64,000 nt of DNA from Enterobacter sp. kpr-6 (GTDB lineage: Bacteria; Pseudomonadota; Gammaproteobacteria; Enterobacterales; Enterobacteriaceae), in contig NZ_FOYH01000002.1 in assembly GCF_900116015.1 (NCBI RefSeq), positions 209,163 through 273,162 on the forward strand. Reading direction: 5' to 3'. A program made the position numbers and the translations under genes. Each line of letters starts with the position of its first letter. The stretch's first letter is position 1. Under the pieces are notes generated by a model. It ran no database searches. It saw only the letters and a list, made by a program, of their open reading frames with translations, and was not told where the DNA came from. Below are positions 39,740-47,368 of the stretch, piece by piece.

Positions 39740-40049
39740 AAGCTACAGAGCGAAATTAGAAAAATCGGGATGTACACAGGTTACAGAAGCGAACGGTACC
39801 TGTGATATTAATAAATCCAAAGCCGCGAACAGCCAACATAAAGATACCGTTTATAAACTTGACGATGTGAGCGTGGTGATTAAAAGCGATCAAAGCGTCA
39901 CGGTGAATGGTAAATATGCGGCAGTGTCTGAAAAAAACGCGAATGCGGCGGTTTATGAGCAGGGAATTTACACCGTCATTGTTTACGCTAAAAAAGTGTC
40001 ATTAATGAAAAACGGCGTTTACGTCGCAGACATGAAAAAAGTTAAATAA
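39666..40049 (+). CDS. Small exported protein of unknown function
   Basis: The product has up to 127 residues. Three consecutive ATGs follow AAAGGTGA, and the second or third has better spacing. A signal peptide MKKVIMAVMLSGLMISNAFA is followed by a mature domain of about 105 residues with two cysteines (C36, C46 from the first ATG) that could form a disulphide. The lysine-rich C-terminus ends VADMKKVK. The signal peptide resembles that of the adjacent Ail-like gene, MKKV(I/M)M. The family is not recognised. A strong terminator follows. Confidence 0.7.
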   Translation: MMMKKVIMAVMLSGLMISNAFAISESYRAKLEKSGCTQVTEANGTCDINKSKAANSQHKDTVYKLDDVSVVIKSDQSVTVNGKYAAVSEKNANAAVYEQGIYTVIVYAKKVSLMKNGVYVADMKKVK

Positions 40050-40072
40050 TATCGATTTTTGGCCTTTGGCCA

Positions 40073-40116
40073 CCCTCTATTGGTTTCCCCATGATGGATC
40101 AATAGAGGGGTTTTTT
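40073..40116 (+). terminator. Intrinsic terminator
   Basis: CCCTCTATTG (40073-40082) and CAATAGAGGG (40100-40109) form a perfect 10-bp stem with a 17-nt loop, followed by G and six Ts. It closes the AT-rich three-gene cluster 24 nt after its last stop codon. Confidence 0.9.
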
Positions 40117-40234
40117 ATTCCCTTCAATGTTGATTTTCACTCCTGGAAGATAAGTCCTGCTGCTTTCAGACGGTTTCTCCTGCCCCGCGCAATGGCTACG
40201 CTTAATGGACTCGCAAAAACACTATGGAGCCATG

Positions 40235-41242
40235 ATGAAAGCAATCGCCATTACCCGCGCCGCACAGGGCGGCAGCAACATTGAATTCCTGCAAGAAATT
40301 GAAACCGAAAAGCCGCAGGCGCAGGGGCACGATCTGCTGGTGCAGGTCAACGCCATTTCGGTAAACCCGGTGGACACCAAAGTACGCGCGGGCTTTAGCG
40401 CCGATGCGCAGCGCATTCTCGGCTGGGACGCGGTGGGCGTGGTCGCGGAAGTGGGTGAGAAAGTGACGCTGTTTAAGCCCGGCGACACCGTGTGGTACGC
40501 CGGGGCGCTGACGCGTCCGGGGAGCAACAGCGAGTTTCAACGGGTGGATGAACGCATTGCCGCGCTGAAACCGACGACGCTGGATAATGCCTCTGCCGCG
40601 GCGCTGCCGCTCACCGCCATCACCGCCTGGGAAATGCTGTTTGACCGGCTGGGCGTTCAGGAAGGCGGTAACGAGGGCGATGTGCTGTTAATTGTCGGTG
40701 CGGCAGGCGGCGTGGGATCGATCATGACGCAGCTTGCCCGCAAGCTCACCAAAATGACGGTAATTGGCACCGCATCACGCCCGGAAAGTCAGCAGTGGGT
40801 CAGCGATCGCGGCGCGCATCATGTGATCGATCACAGTAAGCCTTTTACTGACGAACTGGCGCGCATCGGCATTAAGCATGTCACCCATGTCGCCAGTCTT
40901 AACAGCACGGAACAGCATTATCAGCAGCTTATTGATGTGTTGATCCCGCAGGGGAAACTGGCGCTGATCGACGATCCTGAAACGCTGGATGCCCGTCCGC
41001 TGAAGGCGAAAAGTATTTCGCTGCACTGGGAATTTATGTTCACCCGCTCAATGTTTGAAACCGACGATATGATCGCCCAGCATCATCTGTTGAGCCGGGT
41101 CGCACAACTGATTGACAGCGGCGTGATCCAGACCACCCTTGGCGAAAATCTGGGTGCCATCACCGCCGAAAATCTGCGTAAAGCGCATGAACGTCTCGAA
41201 ACCGGCCGTGCGGTAGGCAAGATTGTGCTGGAAGGCTTTTAA
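40235..41242 (+). CDS. Zinc-type alcohol dehydrogenase-like / quinone oxidoreductase (MDR superfamily)
   Basis: The product has 335 residues from the ATG at 40235, 5 nt after TATGGAGCC; the ATG at 40232 is equally possible. A medium-chain reductase fold is visible: an N-terminal GroES-like domain with VNAISVNPVDTKVRAGF, and an NADPH-binding Rossmann loop VGAAGGVGSIMTQLARKL at about 150-167. The catalytic-zinc cysteines are absent, as in the QOR-like branch that reduces enones or quinones. A terminal RVAQLIDSGVIQTTL..A-type cap completes it. It probably forms a single-gene unit. Confidence 0.87.
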   Translation: MKAIAITRAAQGGSNIEFLQEIETEKPQAQGHDLLVQVNAISVNPVDTKVRAGFSADAQRILGWDAVGVVAEVGEKVTLFKPGDTVWYAGALTRPGSNSEFQRVDERIAALKPTTLDNASAAALPLTAITAWEMLFDRLGVQEGGNEGDVLLIVGAAGGVGSIMTQLARKLTKMTVIGTASRPESQQWVSDRGAHHVIDHSKPFTDELARIGIKHVTHVASLNSTEQHYQQLIDVLIPQGKLALIDDPETLDARPLKAKSISLHWEFMFTRSMFETDDMIAQHHLLSRVAQLIDSGVIQTTLGENLGAITAENLRKAHERLETGRAVGKIVLEGF

Positions 41243-41458
41243 GCCAGGAATCTTCTCAAAAGCCCGGTAAACCCGGCGAGCGGAGCGCTGTTTAGGCGAT
41301 CCGCTCCTACTGCCCTGCCCCGTTATTGCTTACACTTTTTACCAAAGCGCTGGCTTAATAACATCTTTGCTATTGATTTCAGTCGGAAATCGCAGCAATG
41401 ATAACGCGCACAAATCTTTGCGGACGCAAAAACCTGTCCGGTAAAAAATGGAGAGACC
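41243..41458. other. Intergenic region with a small inverted repeat
   Basis: GAGCGGA (41279-41285) and TCCGCTC (41302-41308) form a 7-bp inverted repeat 37 nt after the reductase stop, without a T-tract. It may be a weak 3' hairpin. The rest, up to the RcnB-like gene, is AT-rich with no recognised motif. Confidence 0.35.
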
Positions 41459-41776
41459 ATGGGTAAAACTAAAATGATGCTTCTCGGCGCGCTGCTGGCG
41501 ACCTCCAGCGTGGCGTTTGCAGCACCGCAGGGCGGCATTGAGAAATACGAGATTCAGGAATTTGTTGCTGACTTCACCAAATTCAAACCGGGCGATACCG
41601 TTCCGCCGATGTACCTCACTGAGGAATACAACATCAAGCAGTGGCAGGCGCGTAATTTGCCCGCACCGGATGCCGGCAGCCACTGGACCTATATGGGCGG
41701 CAACTATGTGCTGATCACCGATACCGAAGGCAAAATCCTCAAAATTTACGACGGTGAAATTTTCTACCACCGCTGA
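41459..41776 (+). CDS. RcnB-family periplasmic protein
   Basis: The product has 105 residues with a cleavable signal peptide (MGKTKMMLLGALLATSSVAFA|AP). The mature part ends in WTYMGGNYVLITDTEGKILKIYDGEIFYHR (given in parts, about 76-105), where GGNYVLI is the RcnB family hallmark. E. coli RcnB modulates Ni/Co homeostasis beside the RcnAR efflux system. No rcnA or rcnR is present in this window. The stop TGA shares one base with the ATG of the next gene. Confidence 0.82.
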   Translation: MGKTKMMLLGALLATSSVAFAAPQGGIEKYEIQEFVADFTKFKPGDTVPPMYLTEEYNIKQWQARNLPAPDAGSHWTYMGGNYVLITDTEGKILKIYDGEIFYHR

Positions 41777-42216
41777 TGACACGCCAATCCATCACCCTAC
41801 GCCCCTGGCAGGAAAGCGATCGCCCGTTTTTGCGTACGCTCTATCTTCACGCCCGCAAACAGGGCTGGACCTGGCTGAGCGGGCAGGAGTGGCGGCTGGA
41901 AGATTTTGACGCCGCCACGCTCAATGAGCAGATCTGGGTCGCGGAGCAGGACGGCCACCGCGTGGGATTTGCCTCGGTGCAGGGGAACAACAATTTCCTG
42001 CACAATTTATTTGTCGATCCGGCCTTTCAGGGTAAAGGCGTTGGCAGCGCCCTGCTGGAAAAGGTGCAGTCGGGATTTACCAGCACAGGTGCGCTGAAAT
42101 GCCTGGTAGAGAATGAAGCGGCGCTGGGGTTTTATCAGCGCCACGGCTGGCAGATAGAGGCGAAAGGCGCGTCGGCGGAGGGGGAGCACTGGTTGTTGCA
42201 TTATAAGTTGCGGTGA
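41776..42216 (+). CDS. GNAT-family N-acetyltransferase
   Basis: The product has 146 residues with the single acetyltransferase domain: ITLRPWQESDRPFLRTLYLHARK at the N-terminus (beta1-alpha1), then LFVDPAFQGKGVGSALLEKVQ with the acetyl-CoA pyrophosphate loop Q-G-K-G-V-G, and VENEAALGFYQRHGWQ near the end. The acceptor substrate is unknown. It is translationally coupled (TGATG) to the RcnB-like gene, an unusual pairing. A palindromic repeat begins 8 nt after the stop. Confidence 0.88.
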   Translation: MTRQSITLRPWQESDRPFLRTLYLHARKQGWTWLSGQEWRLEDFDAATLNEQIWVAEQDGHRVGFASVQGNNNFLHNLFVDPAFQGKGVGSALLEKVQSGFTSTGALKCLVENEAALGFYQRHGWQIEAKGASAEGEHWLLHYKLR

Positions 42217-42224
42217 TGATTTTA

Positions 42225-42365
42225 CCCCTCACCCCTGCCCTCTCCCCAGGGGAGAGGGAGAAAGGCAACCCACGCTCGATCTGTCCCCTTCCCCAGAGAG
42301 AGAGAAAGGCAAGCCGCGCTCGAACTGTCCCCTCTCCCTCAGGGAGAGGGCCAGGGTGAGGGTGA
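42225..42365. repeat. Dispersed palindromic repeat, copy 4 (141 bp)
   Basis: The outer ends CCCTCACCCCTGCCCTCTCC and GGGAGAGGGCCAGGGTGAGGG are inverted. Two internal AGAAAGGCAA modules are present, each followed by CGCTCGA and CTGTCCCC; the middle one has lost part of the palindrome (CCCCAGAGAGAG). It starts 8 nt downstream of the GNAT stop. Confidence 0.9.
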
Positions 42366-42453
42366 GAATCTCTTTCATTCGAAATAAATTGTGCATTCGC
42401 TCACATTGTTATTAAAATGTTTCTGGTCGCAGTTACATTCAGGAGCGCAATGT

Positions 42454-43269
42454 ATGTCCGTTAAAGTTATCGTCACCGACATGGACGGAACTTTCCTTGA
42501 TGATGCCAAGAAATACGATCGCGATCGTTTCATGGCGCAATTTGAACACCTTAAAGCCCGCAATATCGAGTTCGTGGTCGCCAGTGGTAACCAGTATTAC
42601 CAGCTCATCTCCTTCTTCCCGGAAATCAAAGATCAGATCTCATTCGTGTCGGAAAACGGCGCGCTGGTGTATGAGCACGGCAAAGAGCTTTTCCACGGCG
42701 AACTGACCCGCCATGAATACCAGATCGTGTTGGGTGAGCTGCTGAAAGACCGCGGACTGAATTTCGTTGCCTGCGGGCTGGAGAGCGCCTATCTGAGCGA
42801 AAATGCGCCGCCTGCCTTCGTTGAACTGATGTCGCACCACTACCACCGCTTAAAACCGGTGCGCGATTATCACGATATCGACGACAAAATGTTTAAGTTC
42901 TCGCTGAACCTGCCGGACAGCGATATCCCGCAATTGATTGACGCGCTCCATGTTTCCCTCGACGGCATCATGAAGCCGGTGACCAGCGGTTTTGGCTTTG
43001 TCGATTTAATTATTCCCGGTCTGCATAAAGCCAACGGGATCACCCGCCTTCTGAAGCGCTGGAATATTTCACCGAGTGAATGTGTCACCATCGGAGACAG
43101 CGGCAACGACGCTGAAATGCTGCGCATGACCGATTACTCGTTTGCCATGGGTAACGCTGGCGACGCGATCAAATCCATTGCCCGCCACCAGACAGATAAC
43201 AATAACCGCCAGGGCGCGCTGAACGTGATTCAGGCCGTGCTCGACGGCACCGCCCCCTTCACTGCCTGA
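42454..43269 (+). CDS. ybiV: HAD-superfamily Cof-type sugar phosphatase YbiV
   Basis: The start is the ATG at 42454, with AGGAG 8 nt upstream, giving 271 residues as in E. coli. Longer in-frame starts are not conserved. HAD motif I is [11 protein letters not shown] (nucleophile D9, D11), motif II is the serine/threonine in [10 protein letters not shown], and motif III/IV is [25 protein letters not shown]2B cap lies between them. The E. coli enzyme (SupH) dephosphorylates sugar phosphates, including fructose-1-P and ribose-5-P, and acts as a sugar-phosphatase. Confidence 0.95.
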   Translation: MSVKVIVTDMDGTFLDDAKKYDRDRFMAQFEHLKARNIEFVVASGNQYYQLISFFPEIKDQISFVSENGALVYEHGKELFHGELTRHEYQIVLGELLKDRGLNFVACGLESAYLSENAPPAFVELMSHHYHRLKPVRDYHDIDDKMFKFSLNLPDSDIPQLIDALHVSLDGIMKPVTSGFGFVDLIIPGLHKANGITRLLKRWNISPSECVTIGDSGNDAEMLRMTDYSFAMGNAGDAIKSIARHQTDNNNRQGALNVIQAVLDGTAPFTA

Positions 43270-43328
43270 CCTTTTTCGCCAGTGCGTCCTGCGCTGGCGT
43301 CACATCCTCTCCATTCTGTGTACCGCAT

Positions 43329-43385
43329 CAAGTTTTTAAACTTGCATTAACTTTTTTTTAACTTAAATTAGCATGTGTAAGTTAA
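43329..43385 (+). promoter_or_regulatory. Two dyad sites upstream of ybiU
   Basis: CAAGTTT-TT-AAACTTG (43329-43344) is a perfect 7-bp inverted repeat. 14 bp further, TTAACTTA-N12-TAAGTTAA (43358-43385) is a perfect 8-bp inverted repeat. Both share the AAGTT core and lie 34-90 bp before the ybiU ATG at 43419. They look like operators rather than terminators, as there is no GC stem. Confidence 0.5.
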
Positions 43386-43418
43386 ATTACTTTCGAATGA
43401 AAGAAAAGCGAGGTCTTT

Positions 43419-44684
43419 ATGGCTGTTACCTATGCAAGCGAGACGCTGCCTGCCGATCACAAAGCGGCGATCCGCCAGCTCAAGCAGGAATTGCGTGCCC
43501 AAATCGGCGATGTACGCACGGTGTTCGATCAGTTGAGCGAGCGTATTGCCGCGCAGGTGGCGGAGATTAACGCGCTCAAAGCCAGCGGCGATCCGGTCTG
43601 GCCGGTTATCCCGTTTGAAGATGTGAAAAATGGTCGCATCACAGAGGATCAGCGCGCGGCGGTGAAGCGTCGCGGCTGTGCGGTGATCAAAGGCCATTTC
43701 CCGCGCGAGCAGGCGCTGGGCTGGGATCGTTCGATGCTGGCGTATCTCGATCAGAACAACTTTGACGAGGTGTACAAAGGCCCCGGCGACAGTTTCTTCG
43801 GCACGCTTGAAGCGTCACGCCCGGAAATTTACCCGATCTACTGGTCGCAGGCGCAAATGCAGGCCCGTCAGAGCAGCGAAATGGCGCAGGTACAGTCTTT
43901 CTTAAACCGCTTATGGACGTTCGAGGCCGACGGTAAACAGTGGTTTAACCCGGATGTGAGCGTGATTTATCCGGACCGCATTCGCCGTCGTCCGCCGGGA
44001 ACCACCTCGAAAGGGCTGGGGGCGCATACCGATTCCGGCGCGCTGGAGCGCTGGCTGCTGCCCGCTTACCAGCGCGTGTTTGCCTCTATTTTTAGCGGCG
44101 ACACCACCCGCTACGATCCGTGGAATGCCGCCCACCGCACCGACGTGGAGGAGTACACCGTCGATAACACCACCAAATGCTCGGTGTTCCGCACTTTCCA
44201 GGGCTGGACCGCGCTGTCGGATATGCTGCCGGGCCAGGGGTTGCTGCACGTGGTGCCGATCCCGGAAGCAATGGCGTACATTCTGCTGCGTCCGCTGCTG
44301 GACGATGTGCCGGACGACGAACTCTGTGGCGTCGCACCAGGCCGCGTGCTGCCGGTTTCCGCTCAGTGGCACCCGCTGCTGATTGAGGCGCTGACCAGTA
44401 TTCCGGCGCTGGAGGCCGGGGATTCGGTGTGGTGGCACTGCGATGTCATTCACTCGGTCGCGCCTGTGACCGATCAGCAGGGCTGGGGCAATGTGATGTA
44501 CATTCCCGCCGCGCCAATGTGCGAGAAAAATCTGGCCTACGCGAAACGGGTGAAAGAGGCGCTGGAAAAAGGCGCATCGCCGGGCGACTTCCCGCGCGAG
44601 GATTACGAAGCGAGCTGGGAGAATCGCTTTACGCTGGCGGATTTAAACGAGCACGGCAAACGCGCGCTCGGCATGATGCCTTAA
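43419..44684 (+). CDS. ybiU: DUF1479 protein YbiU, putative Fe(II)/2-oxoglutarate-type oxygenase
   Basis: The product has 421 residues, the same as E. coli YbiU. The Fe(II)-binding facial triad H-x-D...H is visible as H203-T-D205 (LGAHTDSGALERW) and H345 (WWHCDVIHSVAPV). A downstream arginine for the co-substrate cannot be assigned with certainty. The substrate is unknown. It follows ybiV, as in E. coli. Its last 4 bp overlap the 3' end of the LacI-family gene. Confidence 0.9.
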   Translation: MAVTYASETLPADHKAAIRQLKQELRAQIGDVRTVFDQLSERIAAQVAEINALKASGDPVWPVIPFEDVKNGRITEDQRAAVKRRGCAVIKGHFPREQALGWDRSMLAYLDQNNFDEVYKGPGDSFFGTLEASRPEIYPIYWSQAQMQARQSSEMAQVQSFLNRLWTFEADGKQWFNPDVSVIYPDRIRRRPPGTTSKGLGAHTDSGALERWLLPAYQRVFASIFSGDTTRYDPWNAAHRTDVEEYTVDNTTKCSVFRTFQGWTALSDMLPGQGLLHVVPIPEAMAYILLRPLLDDVPDDELCGVAPGRVLPVSAQWHPLLIEALTSIPALEAGDSVWWHCDVIHSVAPVTDQQGWGNVMYIPAAPMCEKNLAYAKRVKEALEKGASPGDFPREDYEASWENRFTLADLNEHGKRALGMMP

Positions 44685-45772
44685 TCGTCATACAGCCCTT
44701 CCCGCTCTACGGCGGTGCGCCTTTTGTCCGGGCGTATCCGCCGCACCGATTCCCGTACCGCCAGCCTGCCGTTCAGTAAAATCGTTCCCGTCGGTGCGCC
44801 GGGGCGGATCAGCCGTTGCTGCAATAAATGCACCGCCTCTTCGCCCAGTTCATCGCGCGGAACATGCACAGCGGTGAGCGGAATATCCTGAATCGCCGCC
44901 AGGTTAAATGCGTCAATGCTCATCACCGATACATCCTGCGGCACCCGCAGACCGCGCTTTTGCAGGGCGTTAACCGCGCCCGCCGCCAGAAAATCACCGC
45001 CCACCAGAAACGCCGTCGGCAGCGCTTTTTCCGGCTGGGCGTCGAGCCACTCCCCCACCCGATCTTCCGCTTCGCGGGCGCTGAAACTCTGCACCAGGAT
45101 CACATCGCGGCTGTCGCTAAAGCGCACGTTGTGCGTACGCCAGGCTTCGCGGATCCCGGCGAGGCGCAGTTCCATGGTATAGCGACGCAGGCACAGCACG
45201 TTCACCACGTTGCGGTGGCCCATTTCGAATAAATAGTTGGCGGCAAACTCGCCAATTAACCGGTGATCGGGGGCGATGGCGGGCAGACGCATACGCGCGT
45301 CGCGGCAGTTAATCAGCACGCAGGGTTTGGCGAGATCGGCGGCCAGGTCGTGAATATGGCGATCGTCGATACCCAGCAGGATCGCCGCCTGGGTGTCGGG
45401 ATCGTTCATTTTGGCAATAAAGAGATTGGCGTCGCTGTCGTTTTCCTCCAGCGCGCAGTAGCGCAGGCGCACTTCATGGGGGGCGAGCGCTTTGCTGATG
45501 CTCTGGATCACACGGTAATAGAAGATGTCAGACCGCTCATCAAAGGCGCGCTGCGGCGCGAATACCACCAGGCTGTTGAGCAACATGCGCCCCGCCGCCA
45601 GGCCGTCCATGACGCCAAGCTCTTTTGCACAGGCCAGCACTTTTGCGCGCGACTGTTCGCTGGTGTTGGCCTTCCCCGCCAGCACGCGGGAAACGGTGCT
45701 GGCTGACAGGTTAGTGCGCGCCGCAATTTCGGCGATTTTGAGCTTTTTATCCATTTTGTGATCCATGCCCAT
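44681..45772 (-). CDS. LacI-family transcriptional regulator
   Basis: The product has 363 residues from the ATG at 45772, or 357 from the ATG at 45754. The HTH is KLKIAEIAARTNLSASTVSRVLAGKANTS (residues about 10-38), followed by a periplasmic-binding-type effector domain. It is divergent from an MFS transporter and a GH31 glycosidase that it presumably represses. The 16-bp palindrome ATGAAA-GAAA-TTTCAT at 45780-45795, right upstream of its start, is a likely autoregulatory operator. Confidence 0.88.
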   Translation of the reverse strand: MGMDHKMDKKLKIAEIAARTNLSASTVSRVLAGKANTSEQSRAKVLACAKELGVMDGLAAGRMLLNSLVVFAPQRAFDERSDIFYYRVIQSISKALAPHEVRLRYCALEENDSDANLFIAKMNDPDTQAAILLGIDDRHIHDLAADLAKPCVLINCRDARMRLPAIAPDHRLIGEFAANYLFEMGHRNVVNVLCLRRYTMELRLAGIREAWRTHNVRFSDSRDVILVQSFSAREAEDRVGEWLDAQPEKALPTAFLVGGDFLAAGAVNALQKRGLRVPQDVSVMSIDAFNLAAIQDIPLTAVHVPRDELGEEAVHLLQQRLIRPGAPTGTILLNGRLAVRESVRRIRPDKRRTAVEREGLYDD

Positions 45773-45779
45773 TCGTGAA

Positions 45780-45795
45780 ATGAAAGAAATTTCAT
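45780..45795. promoter_or_regulatory. LacI-type operator candidate
   Basis: ATGAAA-GAAA-TTTCAT is a perfect 6-bp inverted repeat with 4-bp spacer, the TGAAA-N4-TTTCA layout common for LacI-family operators. It sits 8 bp upstream of the regulator's ATG. Confidence 0.5.
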
Positions 45796-45916
45796 GACGC
45801 AGAAATCATGTTATCTCTGCACTGGAAGCCATTTTTACAAAACAAAGCGTCGATTAATGAGAAAACTTGCACAAATTCAACTTTTTCCTGCCGATTATTT
45901 TTCCTACTCTCGTTTG

Positions 45917-45946
45917 GTCAGACAACTTCCATACTAGTTATCTGAC
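45917..45946. promoter_or_regulatory. 30-bp imperfect dyad in the lacI/MFS divergent region
   Basis: GTCAGACAACT and AGTTATCTGAC form an 11-bp inverted repeat with one mismatch, 8 nt apart. A further half-site-like AGTTGTGTGACA occurs at 45988-45999. It is 104 bp or more from the MFS ATG (46050), where an upstream operator or activator site is expected. Confidence 0.45.
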
Positions 45947-46049
45947 ACCTCGGTACATAAAAGCAATAACTTTCAAAAAGATAGCTAAGTTGTGTGACAG
46001 ATTCAGGATGAACTGTTCACACCCCTACAATCGTTTGGCGGAGAGTGTT

Positions 46050-47351
46050 ATGAGCCAGGACATTAATGATCAAATCGCGATCGGCAGACCGCGCCGCACT
46101 ATTAAAAATCTGCGCTGGTGGGTGCTGATCCTGTTTTTACTCGGCGTGACGGTGAACTACATCACCCGTAACTCGCTCGGTATTCTGGCCCCGGAATTAA
46201 AAGAGAGTCTGGGGATCACCACGGAACAATATTCCTACATCGTTGGCGCGTTCCAGCTCGCCTACACCATTTTCCAGCCGCTGTGTGGCTGGCTGATTGA
46301 CGTCATTGGCCTGAAGCTCGGCTTTATGATTTGCGCCGGTCTGTGGGCGCTGGCCTGTATTTTACATGCCGGTGCGGGAAGCTGGCTGCAACTGGCGATC
46401 CTGCGCTTCTTTATGGGTGGCGCGGAAGCCGCCGCAACACCGGCTAACGCCAAAACGCTGGGCGAATGGTTCCCGAAATCTGAGCGTCCTGTCGCCGCAG
46501 GCTGGGCGGGCGTGGGCTTCTCCATCGGTGCGATGCTGGCCCCGCCGATTATCTATTTTGCCCATGCGTCATTTGGCTGGCAGGGCGCGTTTATGTTTAC
46601 CGGCGCGCTGGCGCTGCTGTGGGTCATTCTGTGGTGGGCGTTTTATCACAACCCTGAAAAACACCCGAACCTGAGCAAAGAAGAACTGGCGCACATTAAA
46701 CAGGATAACGAGCCGGTCACAGAGAAACTGCCCTTCTTCACCGCGCTGAAAACCGTCTCCAAAAACAAGCGCTTTTACGGCATCGCGATTCCGGCGTTTA
46801 TGGCGGAACCAGCGTGGGCGGTGATGAGCTTCTGGGTGCCGCTGTATCTGGCGAAAGAGCACGGCATGGATCTCAAGCAAATCGCCATGTTTGCCTGGCT
46901 GCCCTTCCTGGCCGCCGATCTGGGCAGTATCGCCAGCGGCTATCTGACCAAAATCTATACCCGCTGGTTTGGCTGCGCGCGCATCAACTCAATCGTCGCC
47001 AGTTCAGTGACCGGCGCGTTCCTGATGATTTCGCTGGCGGTCGTCACCGTGACCCGCGATCCCTACATCATCATCGCGCTGATTTCTATCGGCGGCTTCG
47101 GGCACCAGATCATCTCCTGCATGCTGAGCGCCCTGGTGGTGGAATCCTTCGAGAAAGGCCAGATGGCCACCGTCAACGGGATGCGCGGCTCCAGCGCGTG
47201 GATCGCCAGCTTCCTGTTCTCACTGCTCATCGGCGTTACCGCCGACAAAATCGGCTTCAACCCGCTGTTCCTCGCCATGGGTTTCTTCGACCTGATTGGC
47301 GCTTTTTTCCTCGTGATGTTTATTGCTGAACGTCGCGGCAAACGTGCTTAA
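46050..47351 (+). CDS. MFS transporter, ExuT-like (anion:cation symporter family)
   Basis: The start is the ATG at 46050 with GGAGAGTGTT upstream, giving 433 residues; a longer frame from 45867 lacks conservation and membrane topology. Twelve helices are predicted, starting at WWVLILFLLGVTVNYITRNSLG, an N-terminal motif typical of the ACS family that includes hexuronate and glucarate carriers. The family signature AAATPANAKTLGEWFPKSER is conserved. It probably imports the oligosaccharide or aldonate that the GH31 enzyme acts on. It is 17 nt from the next gene. Confidence 0.88.
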   Translation: MSQDINDQIAIGRPRRTIKNLRWWVLILFLLGVTVNYITRNSLGILAPELKESLGITTEQYSYIVGAFQLAYTIFQPLCGWLIDVIGLKLGFMICAGLWALACILHAGAGSWLQLAILRFFMGGAEAAATPANAKTLGEWFPKSERPVAAGWAGVGFSIGAMLAPPIIYFAHASFGWQGAFMFTGALALLWVILWWAFYHNPEKHPNLSKEELAHIKQDNEPVTEKLPFFTALKTVSKNKRFYGIAIPAFMAEPAWAVMSFWVPLYLAKEHGMDLKQIAMFAWLPFLAADLGSIASGYLTKIYTRWFGCARINSIVASSVTGAFLMISLAVVTVTRDPYIIIALISIGGFGHQIISCMLSALVVESFEKGQMATVNGMRGSSAWIASFLFSLLIGVTADKIGFNPLFLAMGFFDLIGAFFLVMFIAERRGKRA

Positions 47352-47368
47352 GAGTGGATGTATAAGCT

